13,454 bases of DNA from Minisyncoccota bacterium. GTDB taxonomy: Bacteria; Patescibacteriota; Minisyncoccia; Minisyncoccales; Minisyncoccaceae. The stretch's first letter is position 1; every line of letters starts with the position of its first letter. The notes beneath the pieces were generated by a model that did not search any database, had not been told where the DNA came from, and worked only from the letters and a program-made list of their open reading frames with translations. Location: NCBI GenBank assembly GCA_028711945.1, contig JAQTRG010000007.1, positions 1-13,454 on the forward strand, written 5' to 3'. Made by a program: the position numbers and the translations under genes. Shown in pieces: positions 6,946 to 13,454 of the stretch.

Positions 6946-8530
6946 GATAAGTTTTAAATCTAAAAGATTGTGGATAATTGTTGGGATAATTTTAATAGCA
7001 TCTATTTTTATTATTCCTATGTTCCAAGGAAAAAAAGTCAAATACGAAACATTTAAGATTGAAAAAGGCAGTTTAGTGCAAACAGTTGATGCAACAGGAA
7101 AAGTTGAATCATCAAACAAGCTTTCATTGCATTTTGATGGAGTGGGCATTGTTGAGACAGTCAAGGTTGAAGAAGGAGATAGTGTTTATAAAGGTCAGTG
7201 GCTTGCTAATTTATCTTTAGATCAATTAAATGCTGCTGTTAATCAGGCTCAATCGTCTCTGGACCAGAAACTAGTGGGAGCAACTGAAGAAGCTATCAAT
7301 GTTTCTAAGAGGCAAGTTGAATCTTCTGAAGTTGCTTTGGCAAAAGCAGAAGAAACATTAACAGATGTAACGTCTTTGGCAGAAAAGAATTTAGCAGCTG
7401 AATATGCGTCTGCCCTAACTTCAATGGATGATGCTTATATCAAAATGTATAATGCTTATTCTGCAACAGAATTAATTCAAAAAGCTTATTTCTCTGGCAA
7501 TGATCAGGAGGGAAATGATGTAAGAGCAACATTGGATTATACAATGAAGACCTCAAAAGAATCAGCCAAGACATATATTGATAAAGCTTGGCTTAGCAGC
7601 AATAGAGCTGATACAGATACAGCAGTTAGCGAGGTTGTTTCTGATTTGCAAAAGATATTAAATAGTTTAACTATTGTAAGAGATGTTTGTGAGGGCACAG
7701 CCTATAAGAATAAAGTTACGACAACAGAAAAGACTTCACTTGATAATCAAAAAGCATATATTAGCACTTCTCAATCAACAATGTCAGGAATTAAAAATGA
7801 TTTATCTATTTTAAAGACTCAAAATGAAAACAATATCAATACTGCTAGGGCTAATGTTGAGTCGTCTAGAGCATCTTTAGAATTGCAAAAAGCTAATTAC
7901 GAATCATTAATTGCGAAACCAAGAGACATTGATATTGCTTATTATCAAGCTGCCCTAGATCAGGCAACAGCTAATAGGAATAAAGCTATTATATATGCTC
8001 CTATCCCTGGAATTGTTACCAAGGTTAATAAAAAGTCAGGAGAATTAATTTCATCATCTGAAGCAATGATTGAATTATTATCTCCTCATTATGAAATAGA
8101 AGTTGATATTCCAGAAACTGATGTAGTTAAAATTCAAACAGATGATGTGGCAGAAATAACTTTGGATGCTTTAGGGAATGATGTTAAATTTAAAGGCAAG
8201 GTTTTAACAATTGATCCATCATCAACAGAGATTCAAGATGTTGTTTACTACAGAGTTAAGGTTGCAATAGATGATTTGAGTGATTTGATAAAACCTGGAA
8301 TGAGTGCAGATGTAATTGTTAAGACTGATACAAGAGAAGGAGCAATATATCTTCCATCAAGAGCTATTTTAACTAGAAATAATGATGAGAAGTATGTGAA
8401 GATATTAAAAAATGATGGAAACATCGAAGAGAAAACAATACAAACAGGACTTAAGGCAGATGATGGAAAAACAGAAATAATTTCTGGTCTAAATGAAGGA
8501 GAAGAGGTTATTTTAAAAACTATAAAATAA
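6932..8530 (+). CDS. MacA/HlyD-type periplasmic adaptor subunit of an ABC exporter
   Basis: The start is placed at the ATG at 6932 (532 residues). This puts MKKIKISFKSKR directly before a membrane anchor (about 13-31, ending IFIIPMF). A longer in-frame start at 6881 would add 17 residues buried in rlhA. The lipoyl half-motifs are at about 60-95 (VESSNKLSLHFDGVG, VKVEEGDSVYKGQ) and 350-385 (APIPGIVTKVNKKSGELISS). They are followed by a beta-barrel (388-465, IKPGMSADVIVKTD) and a membrane-proximal domain (470-532, GLNEGEEVIL). Between the lipoyl halves lies an unusually long helical region (about 97-345) instead of a simple hairpin. This explains the length against about 370 for E. coli MacA. 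Adaptors of this kind sit outside the membrane and couple to the MacB-type permease encoded just downstream. Confidence 0.88.
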   Translation: MKKIKISFKSKRLWIIVGIILIASIFIIPMFQGKKVKYETFKIEKGSLVQTVDATGKVESSNKLSLHFDGVGIVETVKVEEGDSVYKGQWLANLSLDQLNAAVNQAQSSLDQKLVGATEEAINVSKRQVESSEVALAKAEETLTDVTSLAEKNLAAEYASALTSMDDAYIKMYNAYSATELIQKAYFSGNDQEGNDVRATLDYTMKTSKESAKTYIDKAWLSSNRADTDTAVSEVVSDLQKILNSLTIVRDVCEGTAYKNKVTTTEKTSLDNQKAYISTSQSTMSGIKNDLSILKTQNENNINTARANVESSRASLELQKANYESLIAKPRDIDIAYYQAALDQATANRNKAIIYAPIPGIVTKVNKKSGELISSSEAMIELLSPHYEIEVDIPETDVVKIQTDDVAEITLDALGNDVKFKGKVLTIDPSSTEIQDVVYYRVKVAIDDLSDLIKPGMSADVIVKTDTREGAIYLPSRAILTRNNDEKYVKILKNDGNIEEKTIQTGLKADDGKTEIISGLNEGEEVILKTIK

Positions 8531-8531
8531 C

Positions 8532-9245
8532 ATGTTGATTTCTGTTAAAAATTTAAAGAAAGATTTTATCAATGAAGATGTTGTCACTCCAGTTCTTAAG
8601 GGAGTGACTTTTGATATTAATAAAGGAGACTTTGTTTCTATCATGGGTCCATCTGGATCAGGAAAGTCTACCTTAATGCATATTCTTAGCTTTTTAGATA
8701 AACCGACTGGTGGCATATATGAATTTGAAGGAAGAGACGTGAGCAAGCTAGATGATGATGATTTAGCTGAGATGAGAAGCAAGAAAGTTGGCTTTATCTT
8801 TCAATCATTTAATCTTTTGAACAGGTCTACTGTTCTTGAGAATGTTATGCTTCCTTTATCGTATACGAATGTTTCTGCTGAAGAAAGAATAGAAAAAGCC
8901 AAAAAGCTTCTTGATCAAGTTGGATTAAGCCATAGATTAAACTATTCCCCGAATAAGCTTTCTGGAGGAGAGAAGCAAAGAGTTGCCATTGCAAGAGCTC
9001 TTGTTAATGATCCAGAAGTTATCTTTGCTGATGAGCCAACCGGAAATCTTGATTCTAAGTCAGGAGCTCAAGTTATGAAAATATTGCAAACACTAAATGG
9101 TAATGGACATACTATTATTTTAGTTACTCACGAAAAAAATACTGCTGAGCATGCACAGAGGATGATTCGCATAAGAGACGGATTGATTATTGAGGATAGT
9201 ATTGTTTCTTGCAGACAGAGAGCCGAAGAAGATCTTGTTAAATAG
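8532..9245 (+). CDS. MacB/LolD-type ABC transporter ATP-binding protein
   Basis: A complete stand-alone ABC ATPase of 237 residues that powers the two permeases encoded next to it. Walker A is GPSGSGKS (39-46), the Q-loop glutamine is Q91 (FIFQSFNLL), the signature is LSGGEKQR (143-150), Walker B is [12 protein letters not shown] (163-174) and the switch histidine is H200 (LVTHE). The QSFNLL and DEPTGNLD forms are typical of the MacB/LolD/FtsE branch, whose members move substrates by mechanotransmission rather than through a channel. Only one base separates it from the adaptor stop, and no Shine-Dalgarno is visible. The short C-terminal tail after [10 protein letters not shown] is unremarkable. 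Substrate cannot be inferred from this subunit. Confidence 0.95.
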   Translation: MLISVKNLKKDFINEDVVTPVLKGVTFDINKGDFVSIMGPSGSGKSTLMHILSFLDKPTGGIYEFEGRDVSKLDDDDLAEMRSKKVGFIFQSFNLLNRSTVLENVMLPLSYTNVSAEERIEKAKKLLDQVGLSHRLNYSPNKLSGGEKQRVAIARALVNDPEVIFADEPTGNLDSKSGAQVMKILQTLNGNGHTIILVTHEKNTAEHAQRMIRIRDGLIIEDSIVSCRQRAEEDLVK

Positions 9246-9251
9246 TATATT

Positions 9252-10490
9252 ATGGATTTTTTTGAATCAGTACAAACTGCGTGGCAAATGATTACGCGCA
9301 ATAAGCTACGCTCTCTTTTAACGATGCTCGGAATTATTATCGGTGTGACAGCTGTTATGATTGTTTTGTCAGTTGGAGAGAGTGTTCAAGCTTTAATATT
9401 GAATGAGATTAAAGCAGTGGGTACTAATTTAATAGTTGTTCTCCCAGGATATGCAGAAGAAAATGGTCCTCCTGCATCAGCAATGGGAATTGTTGTTACT
9501 TCTTTAAAATATGAAGATGGGGAAGCAATACTTAATAGTAATAATCCTCACATTGAAGCAGTCTCAATGTATGTTAAGGGTAGCGATGTTATCACTATTG
9601 CTGACAAAAATATCAGTGCTAGTTTTTATGGAACAACAGCAAGCTATATTGATGTGGAAAATTGTGAAGTAGAAAAAGGAAGATTCTTTACCAAAGACGA
9701 AGAACTTGGCAATGCAAGAGTAGTTGTCCTCGGAGGAAAAATTGCTGAAGAAATGTTTCCAGATCAAGATCCTTTAGGGAATAAAATTAAAATAAAGAAA
9801 ACCAATTTTACAGTTATAGGGGTTTTAAAAAAGAAAGGAGGAGGTCTTATCCAGAGCCAAGACAATGATTTATATGTTCCTATAAAAACAGCTCAAAATG
9901 TACTTTTAGGAATTAATCATTTGTCTTTTTTGAGAGTAAAAGTTGATGCAATAGAAAACATTGATAGTACCATGGAAGATATTAAGCTTATCCTCAGAGA
10001 TAGGCATAATATTCAAAGCGCTAATGAAGATGATTTTAATGTTCGTTCAACAAAGCAGGCTATAACTAGTATTTCTGCAATTACTGATGCATTGAGGTTT
10101 TTCCTTGCTGCTATTGCTGCGATATCATTAATTGTTGGAGGTTTTGGAATTATGAATATTATGCTTGCAACAGTCCAAGAAAGAACAAAAGAAATAGGAT
10201 TAAGAAAAGCAATTGGAGCCAAGAACAGAAATATTGTATTTCAATTTTTGATTGAAGCAATGACTATTACTTTTATCAGTGGAATAATAGGAATAGTAGT
10301 TGGTTCATTGCTATTGTTTTTGATAGCTCAAATAGTTATAGCTTATGGATTATCATGGACATATATTGTTTCTCCTTTCTCTATAATGCTTGGATGTTTA
10401 GTTTCAATAGGAATAGGTTTAATTTTTGGAATTGCTCCCGCTAGAAAAGCTAGCTTATTAAATCCAATAGAAGCATTAAGATATGAATAA
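9252..10490 (+). CDS. MacB-like FtsX-family ABC permease, first of a tandem pair
   Basis: The 412-residue protein has the MacB permease layout without the fused ATPase. There is one N-terminal membrane helix (about 21-42, LLTMLGIIIGVTAVMIVLSV) and a large extracytoplasmic MacB_PCD-type domain (about 45-275). Three C-terminal helices follow (roughly 280-305, 330-362 and 372-395), with the coupling segment ERTKEIGLRKAIGAKNRNI between the second and third helices. The final PARKASLLNPIEALRYE is a hallmark of the family. It should dimerise in the membrane, bind the ATPase through its cytoplasmic elements and the adaptor through its outer domain. It starts 6 bases after the ATPase stop, and the second permease gene begins inside its last codons. 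Confidence 0.93.
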   Translation: MDFFESVQTAWQMITRNKLRSLLTMLGIIIGVTAVMIVLSVGESVQALILNEIKAVGTNLIVVLPGYAEENGPPASAMGIVVTSLKYEDGEAILNSNNPHIEAVSMYVKGSDVITIADKNISASFYGTTASYIDVENCEVEKGRFFTKDEELGNARVVVLGGKIAEEMFPDQDPLGNKIKIKKTNFTVIGVLKKKGGGLIQSQDNDLYVPIKTAQNVLLGINHLSFLRVKVDAIENIDSTMEDIKLILRDRHNIQSANEDDFNVRSTKQAITSISAITDALRFFLAAIAAISLIVGGFGIMNIMLATVQERTKEIGLRKAIGAKNRNIVFQFLIEAMTITFISGIIGIVVGSLLLFLIAQIVIAYGLSWTYIVSPFSIMLGCLVSIGIGLIFGIAPARKASLLNPIEALRYE

Positions 10491-11730
10491 GATATTTAAA
10501 CAAATTGATTCAGCTTTTCAGAGTTTAATGAGGCAGAAGAGCCGAACGATTTTAACTATTATTGCTGTTAGTATTGGAATAGCTTCTTTGATTATTATGA
10601 TTTCAGCTGGTAATGGTCTTAAGTCAATGGTTATGGGAGAGCTTGAAATATATGGTTCTGATACAATCAATGCAGAAGTGAGAGTCCCAGGAAAAGGAAC
10701 CATGGGAAGTGGATCAGACATGGCTACTGGAGTAACGATAACAACATTTAAAAATACTGATGTTGATGAAATAGCAAAACTTGAAAATGTTGAAGCTATT
10801 TATACATATGTTACTGGCCAGGAAGCTATTAAATATCAAGGAGAAGCTAAAAGTACAATGATATTTGGATATGGAGCCCAAGCTCCTTTGATTGAAAAAT
10901 TAGTAATATCTACTGGTAGATTTTATACCGTAGAAGAGGAAGATTCTATTACCCCAGTTATTGTCTTGGGAAGCAAAACAAAAGATGATTTGTTTGGTGA
11001 AAATGAAGCAGTTGGGAAAAATGTATATGTAAAAGGAAAAGCATTCAGAGTTGTTGGAATTTTGGAAGAAAGAGGAGCAATGTTTGGAATGAACATGGAT
11101 TCTGTGGTCTACATTCCAACTAAAGTTATGCAAAAGAAAATGCTTGGCACAGATTATGTCATGGGTATATCAGTTAAAGTTAAGGATGCTAGCAAGATAA
11201 ATGACACTAAAGAAGAAATACAATTATTATTAAGAGAAAGGCACGATATTACTGATCCTGACAAAGATGATTTTGAGGTCATGACCATGGATGATGCTAA
11301 GAGCATGATGGGAACAGTATTAACTTCTATTACGGCTCTATTGGCTGTGATTTCAGCGGTGTCATTGGTTGTGGGAGGCGTAGGGATAACTAATATCATG
11401 TATGTTTCAGTGATTGAAAGAACTTTTGAAATAGGGTTAAGAAGATCAGTGGGAGCCAAAAGAAAAGATATTTTATATCAGTTTATTTTTGAAGCAGGGG
11501 TTCTTACCTTCCTAGGAGGATTTTTTGGAGTAATTGCAGGAATACTTGTTTCATTTTTAATATATATTGTTGCTGTTTCTTTTGGAATTGATTGGAGTTT
11601 TTCTGTTTCTCCATTGTCAGTTATTCTTTCGTTATTATTCTCAGCATTTATCGGAGTATTTTTTGGAGTATATCCTGCCAAGAAAGCATCTAATATGGAT
11701 CCAATTAATGCATTGAGACAAGAGAATTAG
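10483..11730 (+). CDS. MacB-like FtsX-family ABC permease, second of a tandem pair
   Basis: A paralogue of the preceding permease with the same layout and nearly the same length (415 residues). It has an N-terminal helix (about 21-43, TILTIIAVSIGIASLIIMIS), an outer MacB_PCD-type domain (about 45-280), three C-terminal helices, the ERTFEIGLRRSVGAKRKDI coupling segment, and a PAKKASNMDPINALRQE ending. The shared segment LLLRERHDI (LILRDRHNI in the first copy) before the second helix confirms duplication. The outer domain differs more, including a Gly/Met-rich stretch (VPGKGTMGSGSDMATG). It overlaps the first permease by 8 bases. With only one ATPase gene present, the two probably form a heterodimer, but two alternative homodimers are possible. 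Confidence 0.93.
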   Translation: MNKIFKQIDSAFQSLMRQKSRTILTIIAVSIGIASLIIMISAGNGLKSMVMGELEIYGSDTINAEVRVPGKGTMGSGSDMATGVTITTFKNTDVDEIAKLENVEAIYTYVTGQEAIKYQGEAKSTMIFGYGAQAPLIEKLVISTGRFYTVEEEDSITPVIVLGSKTKDDLFGENEAVGKNVYVKGKAFRVVGILEERGAMFGMNMDSVVYIPTKVMQKKMLGTDYVMGISVKVKDASKINDTKEEIQLLLRERHDITDPDKDDFEVMTMDDAKSMMGTVLTSITALLAVISAVSLVVGGVGITNIMYVSVIERTFEIGLRRSVGAKRKDILYQFIFEAGVLTFLGGFFGVIAGILVSFLIYIVAVSFGIDWSFSVSPLSVILSLLFSAFIGVFFGVYPAKKASNMDPINALRQEN

Positions 11731-11745
11731 CCTTTTATTAATTTT

Positions 11746-11756
11746 TATATTAAAAT
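11746..11756 (+). promoter_or_regulatory. Possible -10 element giving a leaderless fusion-gene transcript
   Basis: Overlapping TATATT (11746-11751) and TAAAAT (11751-11756) lie in the 32-base gap after the second permease. From the second hexamer, transcription would start at about the A of the ATG at 11763. There is no TG extension and no clear -35, and the area is very AT-rich, so chance similarity is likely. Confidence 0.25.
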
Positions 11757-11762
11757 ATCAAT

Positions 11763-12665
11763 ATGAAAACATTAATAATTTATACTTCAACTCATAGTGG
11801 AAATACTGAAAAAGTAGCTAAGGCTATTGCTGAAGAGCTTAGTGCTGATTTGGTAAGGGCGAGTGAGCTTAAAAATTATGATGTTAAAGAATATGATTTG
11901 ATAGGTCTTGGTTCGGGGATATATATGGGGAAACACCATATATCAATTTTAGATATAGCTGGTAAATTGAAAAACGTTGAAAACAAAAGATTTTTTATCT
12001 TTTCAACTAGCGGAATAAAGGAACTATCTTTTAATAATTTCAACAAAGATTTGAAAGAGGTTATTTTAAAAAGGAGCGTAAGGCTGATTGATTCGTTTAA
12101 TTGTCGTGGATATAGCAATTACGGTTTGACAAAATTATTTGGGGGAATAAATAAAAACAGACCAAACGAACAAGACCTTGAAAAAGCAAAAGAATTTGCA
12201 AAAACATTAAAACCAAAACCATTAACTTTGTGTTTGACATTAGATGGAGATAGGATTCTTTTGGGAATGAAAAAGAGAGGCTTTGGAGAAGGAAGATGGA
12301 ATGGGTTTGGAGGCAAGCTTGAATTAGGAGAAACATTAATAGAAGGAGCTAAAAGAGAAATGCTTGAAGAATCAGGATTGCATGCAGAAGGATTAGAAGA
12401 GATTGGTTCTATTGAGTTTGATTTTCTCGATAATAACAAGTTTTTAAATGTTCATTTTTTTAATGTTTTAAAATATAGCGGAGAGCCTATTGAAACAGAA
12501 GAAATGAAGCCAGAGTGGTTTAATGTTAATGATATTCCTTTTGACAAGATGTGGCCCGATGATCAGCTTTGGATTCCATTATATTTAGAGAAAAAGAAGT
12601 TTTTAGGAAAGATTCTTTTTAGAAATGTTAATGAAATAATAAGTGATGATATTAAAATAATATAA
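11763..12665 (+). CDS. Flavodoxin-MTH1-type NUDIX hydrolase fusion protein
   Basis: Residues 1-150 form a flavodoxin domain. The FMN-phosphate loop is TSTHSGNTEKVA (8-19), then GLGSGIYMGKHH (48-59), a central FIFSTSG strand (79-84) and a LFGGINKNRPNEQDLEKAKEF segment as in flavodoxins with an oxidoreductase role. Residues 153-300 form a NUDIX hydrolase very close to human MTH1: GMKKRGFGEGRWNGFGGK, an exact Nudix box from G184 to L206 (E190, R198, E199, E202, E203, G205), and MWPDD (263-267). N180, W264, D266 and D267 correspond to the MTH1 residues that read 8-oxo-dGTP and 2-hydroxy-dATP. No start codon exists at the junction (LKPKPLTLCL), so the fusion is real in this sequence. Likely role: removal of oxidised dNTPs, with a flavin redox partner of unknown purpose. 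No signal peptide. Confidence 0.92.
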   Translation: MKTLIIYTSTHSGNTEKVAKAIAEELSADLVRASELKNYDVKEYDLIGLGSGIYMGKHHISILDIAGKLKNVENKRFFIFSTSGIKELSFNNFNKDLKEVILKRSVRLIDSFNCRGYSNYGLTKLFGGINKNRPNEQDLEKAKEFAKTLKPKPLTLCLTLDGDRILLGMKKRGFGEGRWNGFGGKLELGETLIEGAKREMLEESGLHAEGLEEIGSIEFDFLDNNKFLNVHFFNVLKYSGEPIETEEMKPEWFNVNDIPFDKMWPDDQLWIPLYLEKKKFLGKILFRNVNEIISDDIKII

Positions 12666-12669
12666 TAAA

Positions 12670-13251
12670 ATGTTAAAGGAAAAAGGAATTTCTATGGTTA
12701 TAATGTTTTTAAGCGTTTTGGTTCTTGGGATTTTTTCAGTTTTTATTTATCATCAGTTTTTTAGTAATGATTCTTCTATTGAAGAAAATAATTTTATCAA
12801 AACAGGAAATTTAGTTAAGGATAATCCTGGATTGGAGCCAGGAGTTTGGTATTTAGTTTATGAAATGCCAGGGAGCCCAGCTATCAATAAGAAGCTTTCT
12901 TTTGATGATAAAAGCATTTGTTTTGATTCTTGTTCTGAATTAATTCAAGGAGAAAAGGTAATTATTAAAGGAATTGAGAATAACGGGATAGTTTTGGTAA
13001 GAGAACTAGATTTTTTTGAAGAAGATTTTACTAATAGAAGTGGTCCAACTGTAGTTGATTGGGATAATGCTGTTAGTTTTTTAAGTGATTGTCAGGTTGA
13101 AAAAGCTTCTCAAAACCACAACAAAGATGTTTATTTAGATTTAAAAGATGGAAGCAAGATATATACTGTTGAGCCAGAGATAGATATTATTTTAAAGACT
13201 ATCAACCAATTCAAAGCAAAATGCGGCTCTGTTCCTTTGGCCACAGAGTAG
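12670..13251 (+). CDS. Membrane-anchored protein of unknown function
   Basis: A 193-residue protein whose function I cannot name. An N-terminal membrane helix (about 8-29, SMVIMFLSVLVLGIFSVFIY) anchors an extracytoplasmic part. That part has two recognisable blocks. The first, around 52-82 (NPGLEPGVWYLVYEMPG), looks like a small beta domain and is followed by C84 and C88. The second, around 130-193 (VDWDNAVSFLSDCQVEKAS, then a YLDLKDGSKIYTVEPEID strand-turn-strand, and CGSVPLATE), resembles a compact module I associate with CPR genomes; that is memory, not a search. Four cysteines (84, 88, 141, 185) lie on the outer side and could form disulfides. It starts 4 bases after the fusion gene stop, with no Shine-Dalgarno. 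Its AT-rich upstream (TATAAT at 12661) is too close to the ATG to be its promoter. Confidence 0.8.
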   Translation: MLKEKGISMVIMFLSVLVLGIFSVFIYHQFFSNDSSIEENNFIKTGNLVKDNPGLEPGVWYLVYEMPGSPAINKKLSFDDKSICFDSCSELIQGEKVIIKGIENNGIVLVRELDFFEEDFTNRSGPTVVDWDNAVSFLSDCQVEKASQNHNKDVYLDLKDGSKIYTVEPEIDIILKTINQFKAKCGSVPLATE

Positions 13252-13260
13252 TGATATAAT
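13252..13260 (+). promoter_or_regulatory. Extended -10 promoter (TG-A-TATAAT) of the PspC-domain gene
   Basis: TGATATAAT contains a perfect consensus TATAAT (13255-13260) with the TG extension at 13252-13253. It sits immediately after the preceding stop codon. Transcription should start near 13267, leaving an AT-rich leader of about 23 bases without a ribosome-binding site. No good -35 is present, as expected when the -10 is extended. Confidence 0.6.
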
Positions 13261-13289
13261 TAAAATAATAATTAATAAATAATAAAAAA

Positions 13290-13454
13290 ATGAGCAACAA
13301 CATTAAAAGGCATTATCGTTCAAAAGACAATAGAATGATTTTTGGAGTTTGTGGTGGGCTTGGTGAGTATTTTGAAATAGACCCATTAATTGTAAGAATA
13401 CTTTTTATTCTTTTGTCTTTGACTGGGGGAACTGGAATAGTTTTGTATTTTGTC
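13290..13454 (+). CDS. PspC-domain membrane protein (5' part; runs off window)
   Basis: The ATG at 13290 opens a frame that continues to the window end (55 codons seen). It reads NIKRHYRSKDNRMIFGVCGG, then LGEYFEIDPLIVRILFILLSLTG, and then a hydrophobic helix. The GVCGGLGEYFxIDPxxVR core is the signature of PspC domains. These are small membrane proteins linked to envelope stress in the phage-shock system. Many bacteria carry several stand-alone PspC-domain proteins of unclear role, so a full Psp response cannot be assumed. It has its own predicted promoter, so it is probably a separate transcription unit. Confidence 0.88.
   Translation, partial: MSNNIKRHYRSKDNRMIFGVCGGLGEYFEIDPLIVRILFILLSLTGGTGIVLYFV

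Noticed and set aside
12119..12230. Assembly or frameshift artefact joining two separate genes (flavodoxin and NUDIX)
   Set aside because: The frame is continuous, the flavodoxin domain is complete to its last helix, the NUDIX domain begins at its normal first strand, and no stop or alternative start is found at the junction.
12661..12666. TATAAT as a promoter for the gene at 12670
   Set aside because: It lies only 3 bases before the ATG, so transcription would start inside the gene. It is probably a chance match in an AT-rich gap within an operon.

Overview
The window is AT-rich (G+C roughly one third by eye) and reads as a gene-dense bacterial chromosome segment with every gene on the + strand. 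Gene gaps are only a few bases, or genes overlap. Most starts lack a Shine-Dalgarno sequence, Arg is mostly AGA/AGG, and UGA is not recoded. Repair proteins stripped of accessory domains, single-membrane-type efflux components and small membrane-anchored unknowns together suggest a Candidate Phyla Radiation (Patescibacteria) genome, probably of the Parcubacteria type. This placement is inferred from style, not from a marker gene.

Layout. (1) 1-4113: a nucleotide-excision-repair operon, uvrB (3' end only), uvrA and uvrC, joined by a 1-nt gap and an 8-nt overlap. UvrA has lost the insertion domain and UvrC has lost the C-terminal helix-hairpin-helix region, while their catalytic and zinc or iron-sulfur residues remain. 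(2) 4114-5078: a stand-alone gene with its own promoter, a palindrome over the predicted transcription start, a strong GGAGG ribosome-binding site, Arg codons unlike its neighbours, a DnaJ-type zinc finger and a terminator. Its reading frame breaks near the 3' end exactly at an A_AAU_UUU heptamer, and the -1 frame continues for 29 sensible codons up to the terminator. (3) 5088-11730: a probable operon starting from a near-leaderless extended -10 promoter. It holds rlhA (U32 family, 23S rRNA C2501 hydroxylation), then a MacA-like adaptor, one MacB/LolD-type ATPase and two paralogous FtsX-type permeases. (4) 11763-13251: a flavodoxin-MTH1 (NUDIX) fusion protein and a small membrane-anchored protein of unknown function. 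(5) 13252-13454: an extended -10 promoter and the 5' part of a PspC-domain gene.

Working together: UvrABC removes bulky lesions, while the NUDIX half of the fusion protein probably destroys oxidised nucleotides before they are incorporated. The MacA-like adaptor, ATPase and permease pair form one export or envelope-stress machine; its substrate cannot be read from the sequence. The most noteworthy items are the flavodoxin-MTH1 fusion, the possible -1 frameshift site in the zinc-finger gene, and the domain-stripped UvrA and UvrC. There is no tRNA, rRNA, CRISPR array or insertion sequence, and no gene-free stretch longer than about 100 bases.
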